From contig NZ_KK211189.1 in NCBI RefSeq assembly GCF_000620845.1, forward strand, positions 2,628,162 to 2,692,161: a stretch of 64,000 nucleotides of DNA, read 5' to 3'. The DNA comes from Exiguobacterium marinum DSM 16307. GTDB lineage: Bacteria > Bacillota > Bacilli > Exiguobacteriales > Exiguobacteriaceae. Positions 16,128-25,532 of this stretch are shown piece by piece. Within the stretch, counting starts at the first letter, position 1, and each line of letters opens with the position of its first letter. The translations under genes and the position numbers were made by a program. The notes under the pieces are model-generated. The model made no database searches and was not told the DNA's origin. It saw only the letters and a program-made list of their open reading frames with translations.

Positions 16128-16836
16128 ACAAACGACATATTCCAGCAGGACAACCCTCGCAGTGACAAAGCTCTTTCAAAAAATCAACATCGTGAATAAC
16201 GATCGATTTTGCTGTTGTACTGATAACTCCGTCTTTTCGCCACTGGCTGATCAAACGGTTCACCGTCTCGCGCGGAGCTCCAATCAATTGCCCCAGTTCT
16301 CCATCGGACGGATGACGAGGAATCACAATGGTATCTTCTTCCTCTACACCATGCATGGCCGCCATCCGCAGTAATGTCGAGCCCAGCGCCCCTGGCTTTC
16401 CGTACAATAATAAGTCGCGGACTTTCATTTCCGAGTGCTTCCGCATCATCGATGTCCAGCGTAAAATTTCTCCAGCAAACCGAATATCGCGTTGCATCAG
16501 TGATTCTAGCTCACGTTTCGAAATCGTTCCAATTGTACTTTCTTCTGTCGTCTCGATACTGTATGAACTCGGGAAAGTTTCCACGATATCGAACTCACCG
16601 AAGAAATCATCTGGTCCATACATGAACATGACGAGTGGATTTCCTTTTTTTGTGATTTTCGTAAATTTAACAGAACCACTCTTTAAGTAAAAGAACTTAT
16701 CACACTTCTCGCCTTCCCAACACACGATACTTGCTTTTGGATGATGCTGAATCGTCATCATTTCAAGTAACAGTTGTTTCGTTTCATCTGAAAATACAAA
16801 ACTGTTCGGCTGAGTCGTTCCACATTGCATTGACAT
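16126..16836 (-). CDS. fnr: Fnr-type oxygen-responsive regulator with C-terminal Fe-S cysteines
   Basis: A 236-residue Crp/Fnr regulator. A cyclic-nucleotide-like sensor barrel occupies about 25-130, a dimer helix follows, and the winged helix carries LGQLIGAPRETVNRLISQW (near 180-200). The tail reads CHCEGCPAGICRL. A C-terminal cysteine cluster is the hallmark of Bacillus Fnr, which binds [4Fe-4S] there and activates anaerobic genes. The frame is open to ATG 16875, but ATG 16836 has the better GGAGGG site and gives the usual length. Fnr-type half-sites lie near its own promoter. Confidence 0.88.
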   Translation of the reverse strand: MSMQCGTTQPNSFVFSDETKQLLLEMMTIQHHPKASIVCWEGEKCDKFFYLKSGSVKFTKITKKGNPLVMFMYGPDDFFGEFDIVETFPSSYSIETTEESTIGTISKRELESLMQRDIRFAGEILRWTSMMRKHSEMKVRDLLLYGKPGALGSTLLRMAAMHGVEEEDTIVIPRHPSDGELGQLIGAPRETVNRLISQWRKDGVISTTAKSIVIHDVDFLKELCHCEGCPAGICRL

Positions 16837-16885
16837 AAGTCGTTGCTCCCTCCACATTTCATTCGTCCGTTCCATTTATGACTTT

Positions 16886-16932
16886 ATTATACAAGAGTGT
16901 GACAGGAAGAATCGTAAAAGTATGTGACATTT
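16886..16932 (-). promoter_or_regulatory. fnr promoter region with Fnr half-sites
   Basis: Read leftward, a perfect TATAAT (16891-16886) is preceded by TGTCACA (16903-16897) and, further up, by AAATGTCACAT (16932-16922). Each contains half of the TGTGA/TCACA palindrome, so autoregulation is possible. Confidence 0.5.
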
Positions 16933-16949
16933 CAAACAATCTTTAAAAA

Positions 16950-16977
16950 AGAGATTCGGCTATTCTCCCGAATCTCT
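16950..16977 (-). terminator. Terminator of the aldehyde dehydrogenase gene
   Basis: AGAGATTCGG/CCGAATCTCT, 10-bp stem, followed leftward by TTTTTTAAAG. Confidence 0.85.
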
Positions 16978-16985
16978 CTGCTTGT

Positions 16986-18371
16986 TTAACGCTGAATCAA
17001 CCGAATCAATTTTTCTGCCGGTTTGAAGTTCGGATACCGGACCGGTAAATCGAATTTTGTCGTATTCTTTAAAATCGATTTGGCGTGACTGAACGTTTCA
17101 AAACTCGTTCGACCGTGATAAGCCCCCATCCCGCTCTCGCCGACTCCGCCAAACGGAAGGTTCGGATTCGTCAAGTGCATGATGACATCGTTCACGCACC
17201 CTCCGCCAAAGGAAAGATGTTTCATAACTGTTTTTTCCACGTCTTTCGATTCCGTAAAGAGATAGAGAGCAAGAGGATGCGGTCGGTCAGAAATGAACTC
17301 GATTACTTCATCAAGTTGACGGTACGGAATGACCGGTAAGATTGGACCAAAGATCTCGTCTTTCATCACATCAGCATCTTCATGAAGATTCGTCATGACA
17401 GTAGGCGCAATTTTTAGTTCATCTTGACTCGTTTCACCACCGAAAATAAGGTCACCCTCCGTCAAGTAGTGGGACAGACGGTCGAAGTGTGCTTCATTGA
17501 CGATGCGCGTGTATCGTTTTGTCCCGACACCATTCCCGAACATCGCAAACGCTTCTTGTTTAACGGCTTCTAAGAAAGCTTCCTGTTGTGATTCATGCAC
17601 GAGCACATAGTCTGGTGCGACACATGTTTGACCGGCATTCATCCATTTCCCCCATGCGACACGTTTCGCTGCAATCGAGACGTTCGCATCTCCATGAACG
17701 ATAACAGGTGATTTCCCACCGAGTTCTAGTGTGACCGGTGTCAGATGTTCCGCTGCTGATTTATTGACGATCCGACCAACTTGCGTAGAACCTGTGAAGA
17801 AAATGTAATCCCATTTTTGATCCAATAATTCTTGAGCCGTGTCCTTATCACCTTCGACACTTGCTACATAGCGATCGGTAAAGGCGCGCTCTAACACCTG
17901 TGTCAAGATACGAGCGACGTTAGGCGTCAACTCTGAAGGTTTGACAACGGCGGTGTTCCCTGCGGCGATTGCGCCGATGAGTGGAGCAACAGCCAATTGG
18001 AAGGGATAATTCCAAGGAGCGATAATTAATACCGTACCGTACGGCTCATAACGTATCTCGCTCTTCATCCCAAGATGGATGGCTGTTCCACGGACACGTT
18101 TCGGACGCATCCACCGTTTTAATTCTCGTTTCGTTCGTGAAATCTCATCGTAAATAAATCCGATTTCTGTCGTATACGCATCCATCTCTGATTTGTTCAA
18201 GTCTTCGCGCAGAGCTTCTAACAAGTCCGGTTCATAGTGCTTGATCGATTCCTTTAAAAACGTCAGCATGCTCAAACGGAATGCCATTGATTTCGTCGCC
18301 TGAGTTTTAAAGAAGCGGCGTTGTTTCTGGACAAGCTCATCAATCGTCAACTGTTCAATCGGTGCCAGCAT
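16986..18371 (-). CDS. Class 3 aldehyde dehydrogenase
   Basis: A 461-residue NAD(P)-dependent aldehyde dehydrogenase. The general base Glu is in TLELGGKSP (near 215) and the catalytic Cys in NAGQTCVAPDY (near 249). APWNYPFQL is the cofactor-binding loop. The length and C-terminal motif GGVGESGMGAYHG match YwdH-like and fatty-aldehyde class 3 enzymes. ATG follows AAGGAGGAAAG. It stands alone; substrate unknown. Confidence 0.92.
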   Translation of the reverse strand: MLAPIEQLTIDELVQKQRRFFKTQATKSMAFRLSMLTFLKESIKHYEPDLLEALREDLNKSEMDAYTTEIGFIYDEISRTKRELKRWMRPKRVRGTAIHLGMKSEIRYEPYGTVLIIAPWNYPFQLAVAPLIGAIAAGNTAVVKPSELTPNVARILTQVLERAFTDRYVASVEGDKDTAQELLDQKWDYIFFTGSTQVGRIVNKSAAEHLTPVTLELGGKSPVIVHGDANVSIAAKRVAWGKWMNAGQTCVAPDYVLVHESQQEAFLEAVKQEAFAMFGNGVGTKRYTRIVNEAHFDRLSHYLTEGDLIFGGETSQDELKIAPTVMTNLHEDADVMKDEIFGPILPVIPYRQLDEVIEFISDRPHPLALYLFTESKDVEKTVMKHLSFGGGCVNDVIMHLTNPNLPFGGVGESGMGAYHGRTSFETFSHAKSILKNTTKFDLPVRYPNFKPAEKLIRLIQR

Positions 18372-18537
18372 AAACTTTCCTCCTTATGATTTATCACATT
18401 TATTTCATCTTATCATCCAATGAAGAGTGAATCTAAGAAATCGCTTTCATCCATCGAACATCTTTCAATCCCCTATAAACGTTTAAAGGTTTAAACATTT
18501 AATCATATGTATAGATTAATGAATTAAAGTCATCGTG

Positions 18538-19683
18538 TCAAAACATTCGCCCTCTTTTTAGAGAACTCATCATAAAGAGAAGACTCGCTCCCCATAAAAT
18601 TACTCCGGTCAGCGTAAACTGCTGGATGACCGAAAGAGAAAGCGCACTTAAAAACGACGATCCCGCCACCGTTCCGAGAGAGAAAAATGCATAAAATGCC
18701 CCGTACGCTTTTCCCCGATTTTGTGGGGATGTTGATTGAATCAACAATGTGTTGATTGCCGGAAATAAGATTGCAAATCCGACTCCATATAAGGCAAGTA
18801 CCCCGTAAAGGCCAGATTGTACACTTGCTTGTCCAATGAGCAGCTGACTCGTCCCGATGATGGCCACCCCGAGTGCGCTCAATTTAGTCGGGGAAAAGCG
18901 ATCGAACAGTCGGTTCGTTGGTAATAAAAAGAATAGGACGGCGACCACACCGAACATACTGAGTAACGTCCCACTCAATCGCGAATCGTATCCGAGCGCT
19001 TGCACATGGAGCGGCAATAAAAAAGCGAGCGCCCCTTGTGAAAACATGAGGAAGAAAGCCCCCCAATAGGCCCGAATCACTCTAGAATCAGCTTTCACCG
19101 GTTCGTCATCTGTTTTTGTCTTCACATCTATCATTTGACCGCGACGCATCGTGATGACCGTCAAGAACAGAATTATCCAACCGAATAAAGAGACGAATAG
19201 AAAAACGGTCGGGGGTGACGTCATACTTGCAACAATCCCACTAAAGGCTGGACCGACGATGGCCGCTAGACCAACAAAACTACCGGTGATTGCAACTTTC
19301 TTCCCTTGACGATTCGTCGCGGTGACGTTCGCAGACAGCGTAAACGCTGCCGGGACGATGAGCCCGGCCATAAAGCCGTGAACAAACCTTACAAACAGCA
19401 ACATAGATGCTGAGTCGACGAACTGATAAGTCAATAAACTGAAGCTCGTCAAAAATAAACCGAGAACTAAAACGCGATATGGACCATTCCTGTCAGTCCA
19501 TATACCAGATAATATATTTCCAAACGTGTTCGTCAACGAATAAATAGCAATAGAAAAACCAGCGATAAACGAAGATGCCCCAACGGATACCGCAAATGTA
19601 CTCATAATCGGAAGTTGGGCGAACAAATCAAAAAAAGCAAAAAATACAATTGCATATAATATAAAACGCGATGGAGTTTTCAT
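18538..19683 (-). CDS. MFS transporter
   Basis: A 381-residue major facilitator with about 12 helices and the loop 2-3 signature GIWTDRNGPYR (variant of GxxxDRxGRR). It resembles small-molecule efflux carriers. ATG follows AGAGGAATTG. Monocistronic. Substrate not predictable. Confidence 0.85.
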   Translation of the reverse strand: MKTPSRFILYAIVFFAFFDLFAQLPIMSTFAVSVGASSFIAGFSIAIYSLTNTFGNILSGIWTDRNGPYRVLVLGLFLTSFSLLTYQFVDSASMLLFVRFVHGFMAGLIVPAAFTLSANVTATNRQGKKVAITGSFVGLAAIVGPAFSGIVASMTSPPTVFLFVSLFGWIILFLTVITMRRGQMIDVKTKTDDEPVKADSRVIRAYWGAFFLMFSQGALAFLLPLHVQALGYDSRLSGTLLSMFGVVAVLFFLLPTNRLFDRFSPTKLSALGVAIIGTSQLLIGQASVQSGLYGVLALYGVGFAILFPAINTLLIQSTSPQNRGKAYGAFYAFFSLGTVAGSSFLSALSLSVIQQFTLTGVILWGASLLFMMSSLKRGRMF

Positions 19684-19772
19684 CAGACAATTCCTCTTTC
19701 TCGTGATCTTACCCTTAGTCTAGCTGGAGCTCCGTACGTTTCATAGGGATGAGTGGGTTTGGACACAAAAAA

Positions 19773-19797
19773 TCCCTACAGCCATTGGCTATAGGGA
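19773..19797 (-). terminator. Terminator after deoD
   Basis: TCCCTACAGCC/GGCTATAGGGA with one mismatch; leftward a TTTTTTGTG run follows. Confidence 0.75.
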
Positions 19798-19804
19798 AAA
19801 TCGC

Positions 19805-20518
19805 TTAGTTTGTCACTTCGACGGCTGTGTCGAGAGCGACACGAATCATTTCATCGAACGTCGACTGACGCTCTTCTGATGTCGTCTCTTCACCCGTCAA
19901 CAAGTGGTCAGAGATCGTGAGGATCGTCAACGCGTTCACTTTGTGTTTCGCTGCAAGTGTGTAAAGACCTGCTGCCTCCATTTCGATGGCGAGGCACCCG
20001 AAGTCTGCCCATTTCTTGAAGTGATGGAAATCGTCTTGGTAGAATTGGTCAGCTGTGAAGATTTGTCCGACTTTGACCGGGATGCCCGCCTTCTCTGCAT
20101 TCATATATGCGCGATGTAGGAGGTCGAACGTCGCTGTTGGCGCATAGTCCATTCCGTTGAAGCGGACACGGTTTTGACCCATCTCACTTGATGCGCTCAT
20201 CGCAATGACAACATCACGCACTTTAACGTCTTCTTGAATTCCGCCCGCTGTTCCGACACGGATCAAGTTTTTAGCACCGTACGACATGATGAGTTCGTTC
20301 ACGTAAATCGACATCGAAGGCACACCCATCCCTGTACCTTGAACCGAGATACGCTTCCCTTTGTATGTTCCCGTAAAACCGTACATGCCACGAACTTCAT
20401 TATATAATTCGACGTCTTCTAAAAACGTTTCCGCGATATACTTGGCGCGAAGCGGATCCCCTGGAAGTAGTACCGTTTCTGCAATTTGTCCTTCTTGAGC
20501 TCCAATGTGTACACTCAT
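19805..20518 (-). CDS. deoD: Purine-nucleoside phosphorylase DeoD
   Basis: A 237-residue hexameric-type nucleoside phosphorylase that splits purine (deoxy)nucleosides with phosphate for salvage. The N-terminus [22 protein letters not shown], the nucleoside/phosphate motifs GTAGGIQ and IEMEAAGLY, and the catalytic Asp in TISDHLL match DeoD. It begins 15 bp after the response regulator gene with GGAGGAATT, so it is the last gene of a two-component operon, an unusual setting. Confidence 0.95.
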   Translation of the reverse strand: MSVHIGAQEGQIAETVLLPGDPLRAKYIAETFLEDVELYNEVRGMYGFTGTYKGKRISVQGTGMGVPSMSIYVNELIMSYGAKNLIRVGTAGGIQEDVKVRDVVIAMSASSEMGQNRVRFNGMDYAPTATFDLLHRAYMNAEKAGIPVKVGQIFTADQFYQDDFHHFKKWADFGCLAIEMEAAGLYTLAAKHKVNALTILTISDHLLTGEETTSEERQSTFDEMIRVALDTAVEVTN

Positions 20519-20533
20519 GTTTGAATTCCTCCT

Positions 20534-21244
20534 TTAAGCTTGTCGTTGAACCTGTTCCCGAAATTCGTTCGGAGTAACACCGACTTGTTTTTTAAAGACC
20601 TTCCGGAAATACTTATCATCCGAAAAACCGACTGCTTGGGCGACTTCATAAATACGTTGTCTACTCGATTCTAACAGGAGCTTCGCTTCGTTCATCCGAA
20701 TCGTCAACACATATTCAGACAAGTTCACGCCATATTGCTGTTTAAAACGTCTCGAGATATACTCTCGACTTAAGTAAAATCGTTCACTCATACCTTGTAA
20801 ACTCAGTTCTTCCGAAAAATGCTGTTCAATGAACGTTCCGATTTGGGCAATCGGGTCTTCACTCGATTCAGTCACCACGTCCGCTAACGCGCGTGCCAAC
20901 GTATCATTCAATACGTCAGGATCAATCGGTTTCAACAAATAGTCAAAGCTACCATATTGGATGGCCCGTCGCATGTATGAATATTCATCGTATCCTGTCA
21001 ACACGACAAGCTTAGAAAATGAAGCGTGGTCGTGTACCCACTCCATCAGCTCGATGCCGTCACAATGAGGCATTTGAATATCCGATAAAATAAGGGCAGG
21101 ACGCTCTTGCTCGATGAGCGTCTGTGCTTCACGCCCGTCCGTTGCCTCGAGTACTTTCGTCACACCGAATCGTTCCCATTCACCGAGTAATTTCACCGCT
21201 TCCCTTACCGGAGATTCATCATCTACAATCAACACTTTCGTCAT
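20534..21244 (-). CDS. Response regulator with AraC-type DNA-binding domain (YesN-like)
   Basis: A 236-residue regulator with a receiver domain (1-120, phosphoacceptor Asp in LILSDIQMPHCDG, Lys in YLLKPID) and an AraC-type double helix-turn-helix (about 140-234, YEVAQAVGFSDDKYFRKVFKKQVGVTPNEFR). YesN-type regulators usually control sugar uptake or metabolism genes. It overlaps the kinase gene by 4 bp and is followed by deoD. Confidence 0.92.
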   Translation of the reverse strand: MTKVLIVDDESPVREAVKLLGEWERFGVTKVLEATDGREAQTLIEQERPALILSDIQMPHCDGIELMEWVHDHASFSKLVVLTGYDEYSYMRRAIQYGSFDYLLKPIDPDVLNDTLARALADVVTESSEDPIAQIGTFIEQHFSEELSLQGMSERFYLSREYISRRFKQQYGVNLSEYVLTIRMNEAKLLLESSRQRIYEVAQAVGFSDDKYFRKVFKKQVGVTPNEFREQVQRQA

Positions 21245-22992
21245 AACGCCACCCCCTCAGAAGAAGCGGGGAAACGCATCATAATTCGAAAACCGCCTGT
21301 TTCAGGTGTAGCCAACATAAATTCTGCCTCCCGATTATAGTTTAACATGAGTCGATCGCGAATGTTTCGTAATCCTGTTCCTTCTGTGTCATAAAATGTC
21401 GAATCGTCTTGTTCGATTCGTGACATGACCCGTTCCCATTCCTCGGTCGTCAACGAACGTCCGCTGTTCTCACAGCGAATCACGAGTGTCGCGCCTTCCA
21501 TCCAAATCATCACGTCAAATCGATTCGCTAAAGCAGACCCGTCCCGCTCGAACCCATGTTTGAAAAAGTTCTCCGCCAATGGCTGTAAAATCATTTTGGG
21601 GACAATGAGTTCATGTAGTTCTTCTGAGACGTCGACTGTCACTTGAAACTGATTCGGAAAGCGTACGTCTTGCAGTCGAATGTATGAGTTCAAATGCTCG
21701 ATTTCTCTCTTTAGAGAAACCATCGATTCCTCTGGATGCATCGTATATCGCATCATCGAAGAGAGTTGTGTGATCAATCGATAGACGGTCTTGCCATCCC
21801 CTTTTAAAGCTAACGTTCCGATGGACTGTAACGCATTGAATAAGAAATGCGGATTGGTTTGCGCCTGTAAGGCACGTAGTTCATTCGTTCGATTCTCTAG
21901 GGCAAGCTTATACTCCCGTTGAATCAAATCATCGATTCGTTCAATCATCCGTTTGAACTGTCTACCGAGGACACCGAATTCATCATTTCCGAGGGAATCG
22001 AACGATACGGTCATATCCCCCTGCTCGATTCGCCAAATGTTCGAGGTCAACGTCTTGATTGGAGTCGTCAGTTTCATCGAGGCATATGTCGCTCCAATCA
22101 AAGCCAAGATGAGCGAGATGATTCCGACAAGTAAGATAATGAATGACGTTCGTGAAGCCGGCTCAGTCAATAGCTGATCCGGAATCGATTTGCCTACGTA
22201 GAATTGCTGATGGTCGAACTCAAACGTTTTTGTGATTTGGTGATGTTTCCCATCGTTCGACACCGATGTCGGTTGAAACGAAGATGGAATCTCTCCATCT
22301 CCAAGATGGGCAAACACGCGACTGTCCTCACCGACGAACCATAAACTTTCGTCCGGACTGTTTTGAAGAGAAGCCAACTGTCCGATAAACGAGTCTTCTG
22401 GGATATCAAGCGACAGAATGGCAAGTGGCTCATCCGTTTCAATTTTATCGAGTCTGAAATGGAGGGTGACGACGTCTTCTTGTGTCATGATTGGTCCAAA
22501 GTCATGATAGGGAATCAGCGGATGTGAAGCTTCCAGCAATACACGACTTTTCGAATTGTCCAATAGCTGTTGTTGGACAGCGCTCGGTTCTTTTTTCGAA
22601 CGTGGCGATACCTTCATTTTATAGGCTGCAAATGAGTCCATGTCTTCAAGCATTAACAACTGAATTTGGGCCACATCTTCCCGCGAAAGATACATCGCAA
22701 GAAGTGCCCGCCTCACTTCAATCTCTGTTTGCCTGAGTGATAGACCTGGTCCATATTCCAATATGTCTAATACATCACGATCTGCATATAAACTTGTCGG
22801 CAGCCTACTCAAGTCAGAGATGTATCGTTCCATCTGACGCGTCCCCCGCTCAAGCGACCATTCGGTCATCTCGAGACCACGTTCACGCTCTCGGTCCTCT
22901 ACATACCAAAATGAAATGATGGTCGCCACGATGACCGGTACGATGATGGTCAACGCAATCATTCCCGTTAACTTTGTACGAATACTACTCAC
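21241..22992 (-). CDS. Sensor histidine kinase (YesM-like)
   Basis: A 583-residue membrane kinase. TM1 is at about 11-29, a large extracellular sensor (probably dCache-like) spans 30-280, TM2 is near 283-305, followed by HAMP (305-355), a His_kinase domain with QTNPHFLFNALQSIG (phospho-His near 385) and a GHKL ATPase domain ending DTEGTGLRNIRDRL. The start is GTG with TAGGAGGGAT. Cognate to the YesN-like regulator downstream. The ligand may be an extracellular sugar or nucleoside, by analogy and because deoD follows. Confidence 0.92.
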   Translation of the reverse strand: MSSIRTKLTGMIALTIIVPVIVATIISFWYVEDRERERGLEMTEWSLERGTRQMERYISDLSRLPTSLYADRDVLDILEYGPGLSLRQTEIEVRRALLAMYLSREDVAQIQLLMLEDMDSFAAYKMKVSPRSKKEPSAVQQQLLDNSKSRVLLEASHPLIPYHDFGPIMTQEDVVTLHFRLDKIETDEPLAILSLDIPEDSFIGQLASLQNSPDESLWFVGEDSRVFAHLGDGEIPSSFQPTSVSNDGKHHQITKTFEFDHQQFYVGKSIPDQLLTEPASRTSFIILLVGIISLILALIGATYASMKLTTPIKTLTSNIWRIEQGDMTVSFDSLGNDEFGVLGRQFKRMIERIDDLIQREYKLALENRTNELRALQAQTNPHFLFNALQSIGTLALKGDGKTVYRLITQLSSMMRYTMHPEESMVSLKREIEHLNSYIRLQDVRFPNQFQVTVDVSEELHELIVPKMILQPLAENFFKHGFERDGSALANRFDVMIWMEGATLVIRCENSGRSLTTEEWERVMSRIEQDDSTFYDTEGTGLRNIRDRLMLNYNREAEFMLATPETGGFRIMMRFPASSEGVAL

Positions 22993-23029
22993 CGATATCC
23001 CTCCTACCTCATCAGTATATCACGCGCTA

Positions 23030-23043
23030 TGCAAACGTTTGCA
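23030..23043. promoter_or_regulatory. Perfect 14-bp palindrome of LacI/CcpA type
   Basis: TGCAAACGTTTGCA is a perfect palindrome of the LacI/GalR operator class and fits a cre at most positions. It lies 38 bp upstream of the kinase start, where a repressor would block the kinase-regulator-deoD operon. Confidence 0.6.
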
Positions 23044-23058
23044 ATAATCATAAAAAAA

Positions 23059-23086
23059 GACCCTTGTCTCTTTCGAAACAAGGATC
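23059..23086 (-). terminator. Terminator of the M48-ankyrin gene
   Basis: CCTTGT/ACAAGG with flanking GA-C and ATC; leftward it runs into GTCTTTTTTTATG. Confidence 0.75.
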
Positions 23087-23092
23087 AATTCT

Positions 23093-24310
23093 TTATTGAT
23101 GCGATTCCATCAATTCAATGATTCGAGGACCATGTCCCCAGTCTCTTGCCACGTCAATCGGTTTCATGCCGTCTTCGTTTTCAATCGTGACATCTGCACC
23201 ATTTTCAAGCAAAAGTCGGACCGTTTCTGGATCAACGTCATCGTTGTAGAACAGGTTATGGAGCGGCGTGTCTCCATACTCGTCTTGGATGTTCACGTCA
23301 GCCCCGTTCGCGAGTTCAGCTTCAATATCCTCATAACTGGCATTGGCATACGTCAATTCTTGAATTGGTTCTTCCTGTTCCGTCGCCCAGTCATTTTCAA
23401 TATCCTCACTCATAGCCGATGCGACAATGTCAGATAAATCATCATTCATGACGAGGAACGCAATGATTGCCCCATTTCCGATGACAGTTAAGAGAATCGC
23501 TGTAATGATAGACGCCTTCACATATCCCGCCGTCTTGAACATCGGTACGTTTTCTTCACCGGCATGTGTCGCAATCGCTGCGATGCGTTTCGGTAACGTC
23601 GGATGTGTCGACAACAATTCACTATACTTCGCAATGAACCCATTTTCTCGGCTTGCTTCGTATAGATAGTCAAACTCATTCACTTCTTTAGCGAGCGGTC
23701 CCCCGATTGCGAGTACTGTCAACGCTCGTTTCGCCGCTCCAAAATCTTGAAGATAATGAGCTGCCATCCGGTCACACGTGTATTCACATGCGCGTGAGTA
23801 TGCCGAACCTAAGAACGGAATGATACTACCGAGTAAGACCACCCATTGTTTTTGGACATGGTTTCGGCGAATGTGTGCCAACTCGTGCGCGATGACGAAT
23901 TCGACTTCTTTCGTCTGTCCAGTACGTGTCAATTCCACGACGTCAGAATATAAAATGACCATATTCTTTTGGAAGAATCGTGTGGCGAAAGCATTTAACA
24001 CGCCACCGGCCTGTAAGATATACACATCTGGCAACAAACGAATACCCATCTCAGCCCCGACGCGTTGAACCAGCTCATGAAGCTCTGTGAACTGCCGTGC
24101 CGTCACTTTGACACCGTTCGTCCGAATATACCCAATCTGAATCCAGTGTGTAAACATCGAGAGTGCTAAGATCGTCCCAATGATCCACAAGAAAAGACCG
24201 AATGATGCAATCGTCAGTACGATTCCTAAAATCAAGACGAGTACGCTTGCTGCGACTAATAATGAGAAGTATAAGTTTTCTCGTTTATGTACCAAGTTTG
24301 AATGTTTCAT
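23093..24310 (-). CDS. M48 family metallopeptidase fused to ankyrin repeats
   Basis: A 405-residue membrane protease. Two N-terminal helices (about 15-55) precede the zinc motif HELAHIRRNH (near 145) and the downstream acidic ligand region ACEYTCDRMAA. A further helix (about 275-297) leads to an acidic linker and a C-terminal pair of ankyrin repeats (about 320-400: ADVNIQDEYGDTPLHNLF and ENGADVTIENEDGMKPIDVA). The peptidase resembles HtpX/Ste24. The ankyrin tail is not usual for these. ATG follows AAGGAGAAATTAG. Monocistronic. Confidence 0.88.
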   Translation of the reverse strand: MKHSNLVHKRENLYFSLLVAASVLVLILGIVLTIASFGLFLWIIGTILALSMFTHWIQIGYIRTNGVKVTARQFTELHELVQRVGAEMGIRLLPDVYILQAGGVLNAFATRFFQKNMVILYSDVVELTRTGQTKEVEFVIAHELAHIRRNHVQKQWVVLLGSIIPFLGSAYSRACEYTCDRMAAHYLQDFGAAKRALTVLAIGGPLAKEVNEFDYLYEASRENGFIAKYSELLSTHPTLPKRIAAIATHAGEENVPMFKTAGYVKASIITAILLTVIGNGAIIAFLVMNDDLSDIVASAMSEDIENDWATEQEEPIQELTYANASYEDIEAELANGADVNIQDEYGDTPLHNLFYNDDVDPETVRLLLENGADVTIENEDGMKPIDVARDWGHGPRIIELMESHQ

Positions 24311-24382
24311 CTAATTTCTCCTTCTTTTCCCAAAATACATGTTTAATTATACCTTTCATTCCAGAAGAGACAATGAAAAAAT

Positions 24383-24408
24383 AGAAACTGACGGATTCGT
24401 CAGTTTCT
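24383..24408 (-). terminator. Terminator of the sugar dehydrogenase gene
   Basis: AGAAACTGACG/CGTCAGTTTCT stem with a GATT loop; leftward it is followed by ATTTTTTCATTG. Confidence 0.85.
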
Positions 24409-25495
24409 ATCGAATGGTCACTTGATAAAGTTTGTCGTCTTGCGATTGTGGATTGCCGCGTCCGTCCGTATTATTCGAAATAAAATACAACGTATCGTCG
24501 TCTAACCATACATCGCGAATCCGCCCTACCCCTTCGACAATCGTCGTCACTTGTTTCGTCTCTCGGTTGATGGCGACGAGACGCTCGTTCCGAAGTGTCG
24601 CCATATATACATATCGTTCATCTGTCGCAATACCAGACGGCGCCCAAGACGTCTCACCGACTTCAAACCATGGCGTGACAAGACCTTCTTGTTGCTCGTT
24701 TCCTTCAATGATGGGCCAGCCATAATTGTTCCCTTCTTCAATCACGTTGACCTCGTCATGTCCACTCGCTCCATGCTCGCTCGCATAGAGAACGTCGTCA
24801 ATCCGACTCAGCCCTTGTGGATTCCGATGACCAAGCGAATAGATCCAGTCGGTCGGTTCGCCTTCACCCGATAATGGAATTCGTAAAATCTTCCCTGCCA
24901 AAGATGACTCGTCTTGAGCAAGTTCTGGCACGAGCGCATCGCCCGTCGTCACCCAAAGATACTCACCATCGATTAGCAGACGCCCTCCATTGTGGAAGCG
25001 TGCCCCTGGAATCTCGTCAAGCACGACGTCTGTCTCTTCGAAACGTTCCCCGTCCCACGTCAATTCCACTACACGATTCTGCACGTCTCTTCCTGACGAG
25101 CCGTATGTGTGATACGCGTAAAGGATTCCGCTCGATTCAAAATCGTCACTTAACGCGATGCCAAGGAGTCCCCCTTCACCAATCTCAAATACGTCTTCCT
25201 TCAAGTTCACTGCAGATTGCGTCGCGCGACCCGAATCATCGATCACGGTGATCGTTCCGCCACGTTCCGATACGAACCATCCGTCCGGTGTACGAGCGAT
25301 TGACCAAGGGATGTCCAAGTTTTCAACGATTGGTGTCACTTCTCCAATGTTAAGGTCCGACTCTTCAGCGATGCTCGATTCATCCGTAGTCTCTACCGAT
25401 TCTTCTGTAGGCGGTTGTTCCGAGCCCTCATTTGTCGATTCTGGCGTACATCCTATAAGAAATAATAGTGTCACAACCCCGATTTGACGTTTCAT
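24407..25495 (-). CDS. PQQ-type glucose/sorbosone dehydrogenase lipoprotein
   Basis: A 362-residue lipoprotein with lipobox LFLIGC (Cys16), an acidic Ser/Glu/Thr-rich linker to about residue 50, then a six-bladed propeller of the GSDH family (NLDIPWSIARTPDGWFVSER; RFHNGGRL; GHRNPQGL). Relatives such as YliI/Asd oxidise aldose sugars with PQQ at the cell surface. No PQQ synthesis genes are in the window. The ATG follows GGGAGGCGAACC. Confidence 0.85.
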   Translation of the reverse strand: MKRQIGVVTLLFLIGCTPESTNEGSEQPPTEESVETTDESSIAEESDLNIGEVTPIVENLDIPWSIARTPDGWFVSERGGTITVIDDSGRATQSAVNLKEDVFEIGEGGLLGIALSDDFESSGILYAYHTYGSSGRDVQNRVVELTWDGERFEETDVVLDEIPGARFHNGGRLLIDGEYLWVTTGDALVPELAQDESSLAGKILRIPLSGEGEPTDWIYSLGHRNPQGLSRIDDVLYASEHGASGHDEVNVIEEGNNYGWPIIEGNEQQEGLVTPWFEVGETSWAPSGIATDERYVYMATLRNERLVAINRETKQVTTIVEGVGRIRDVWLDDDTLYFISNNTDGRGNPQSQDDKLYQVTIR

Positions 25496-25532
25496 GTCGG
25501 TTCGCCTCCCTTTCCTTCATCATACCCTTGTT

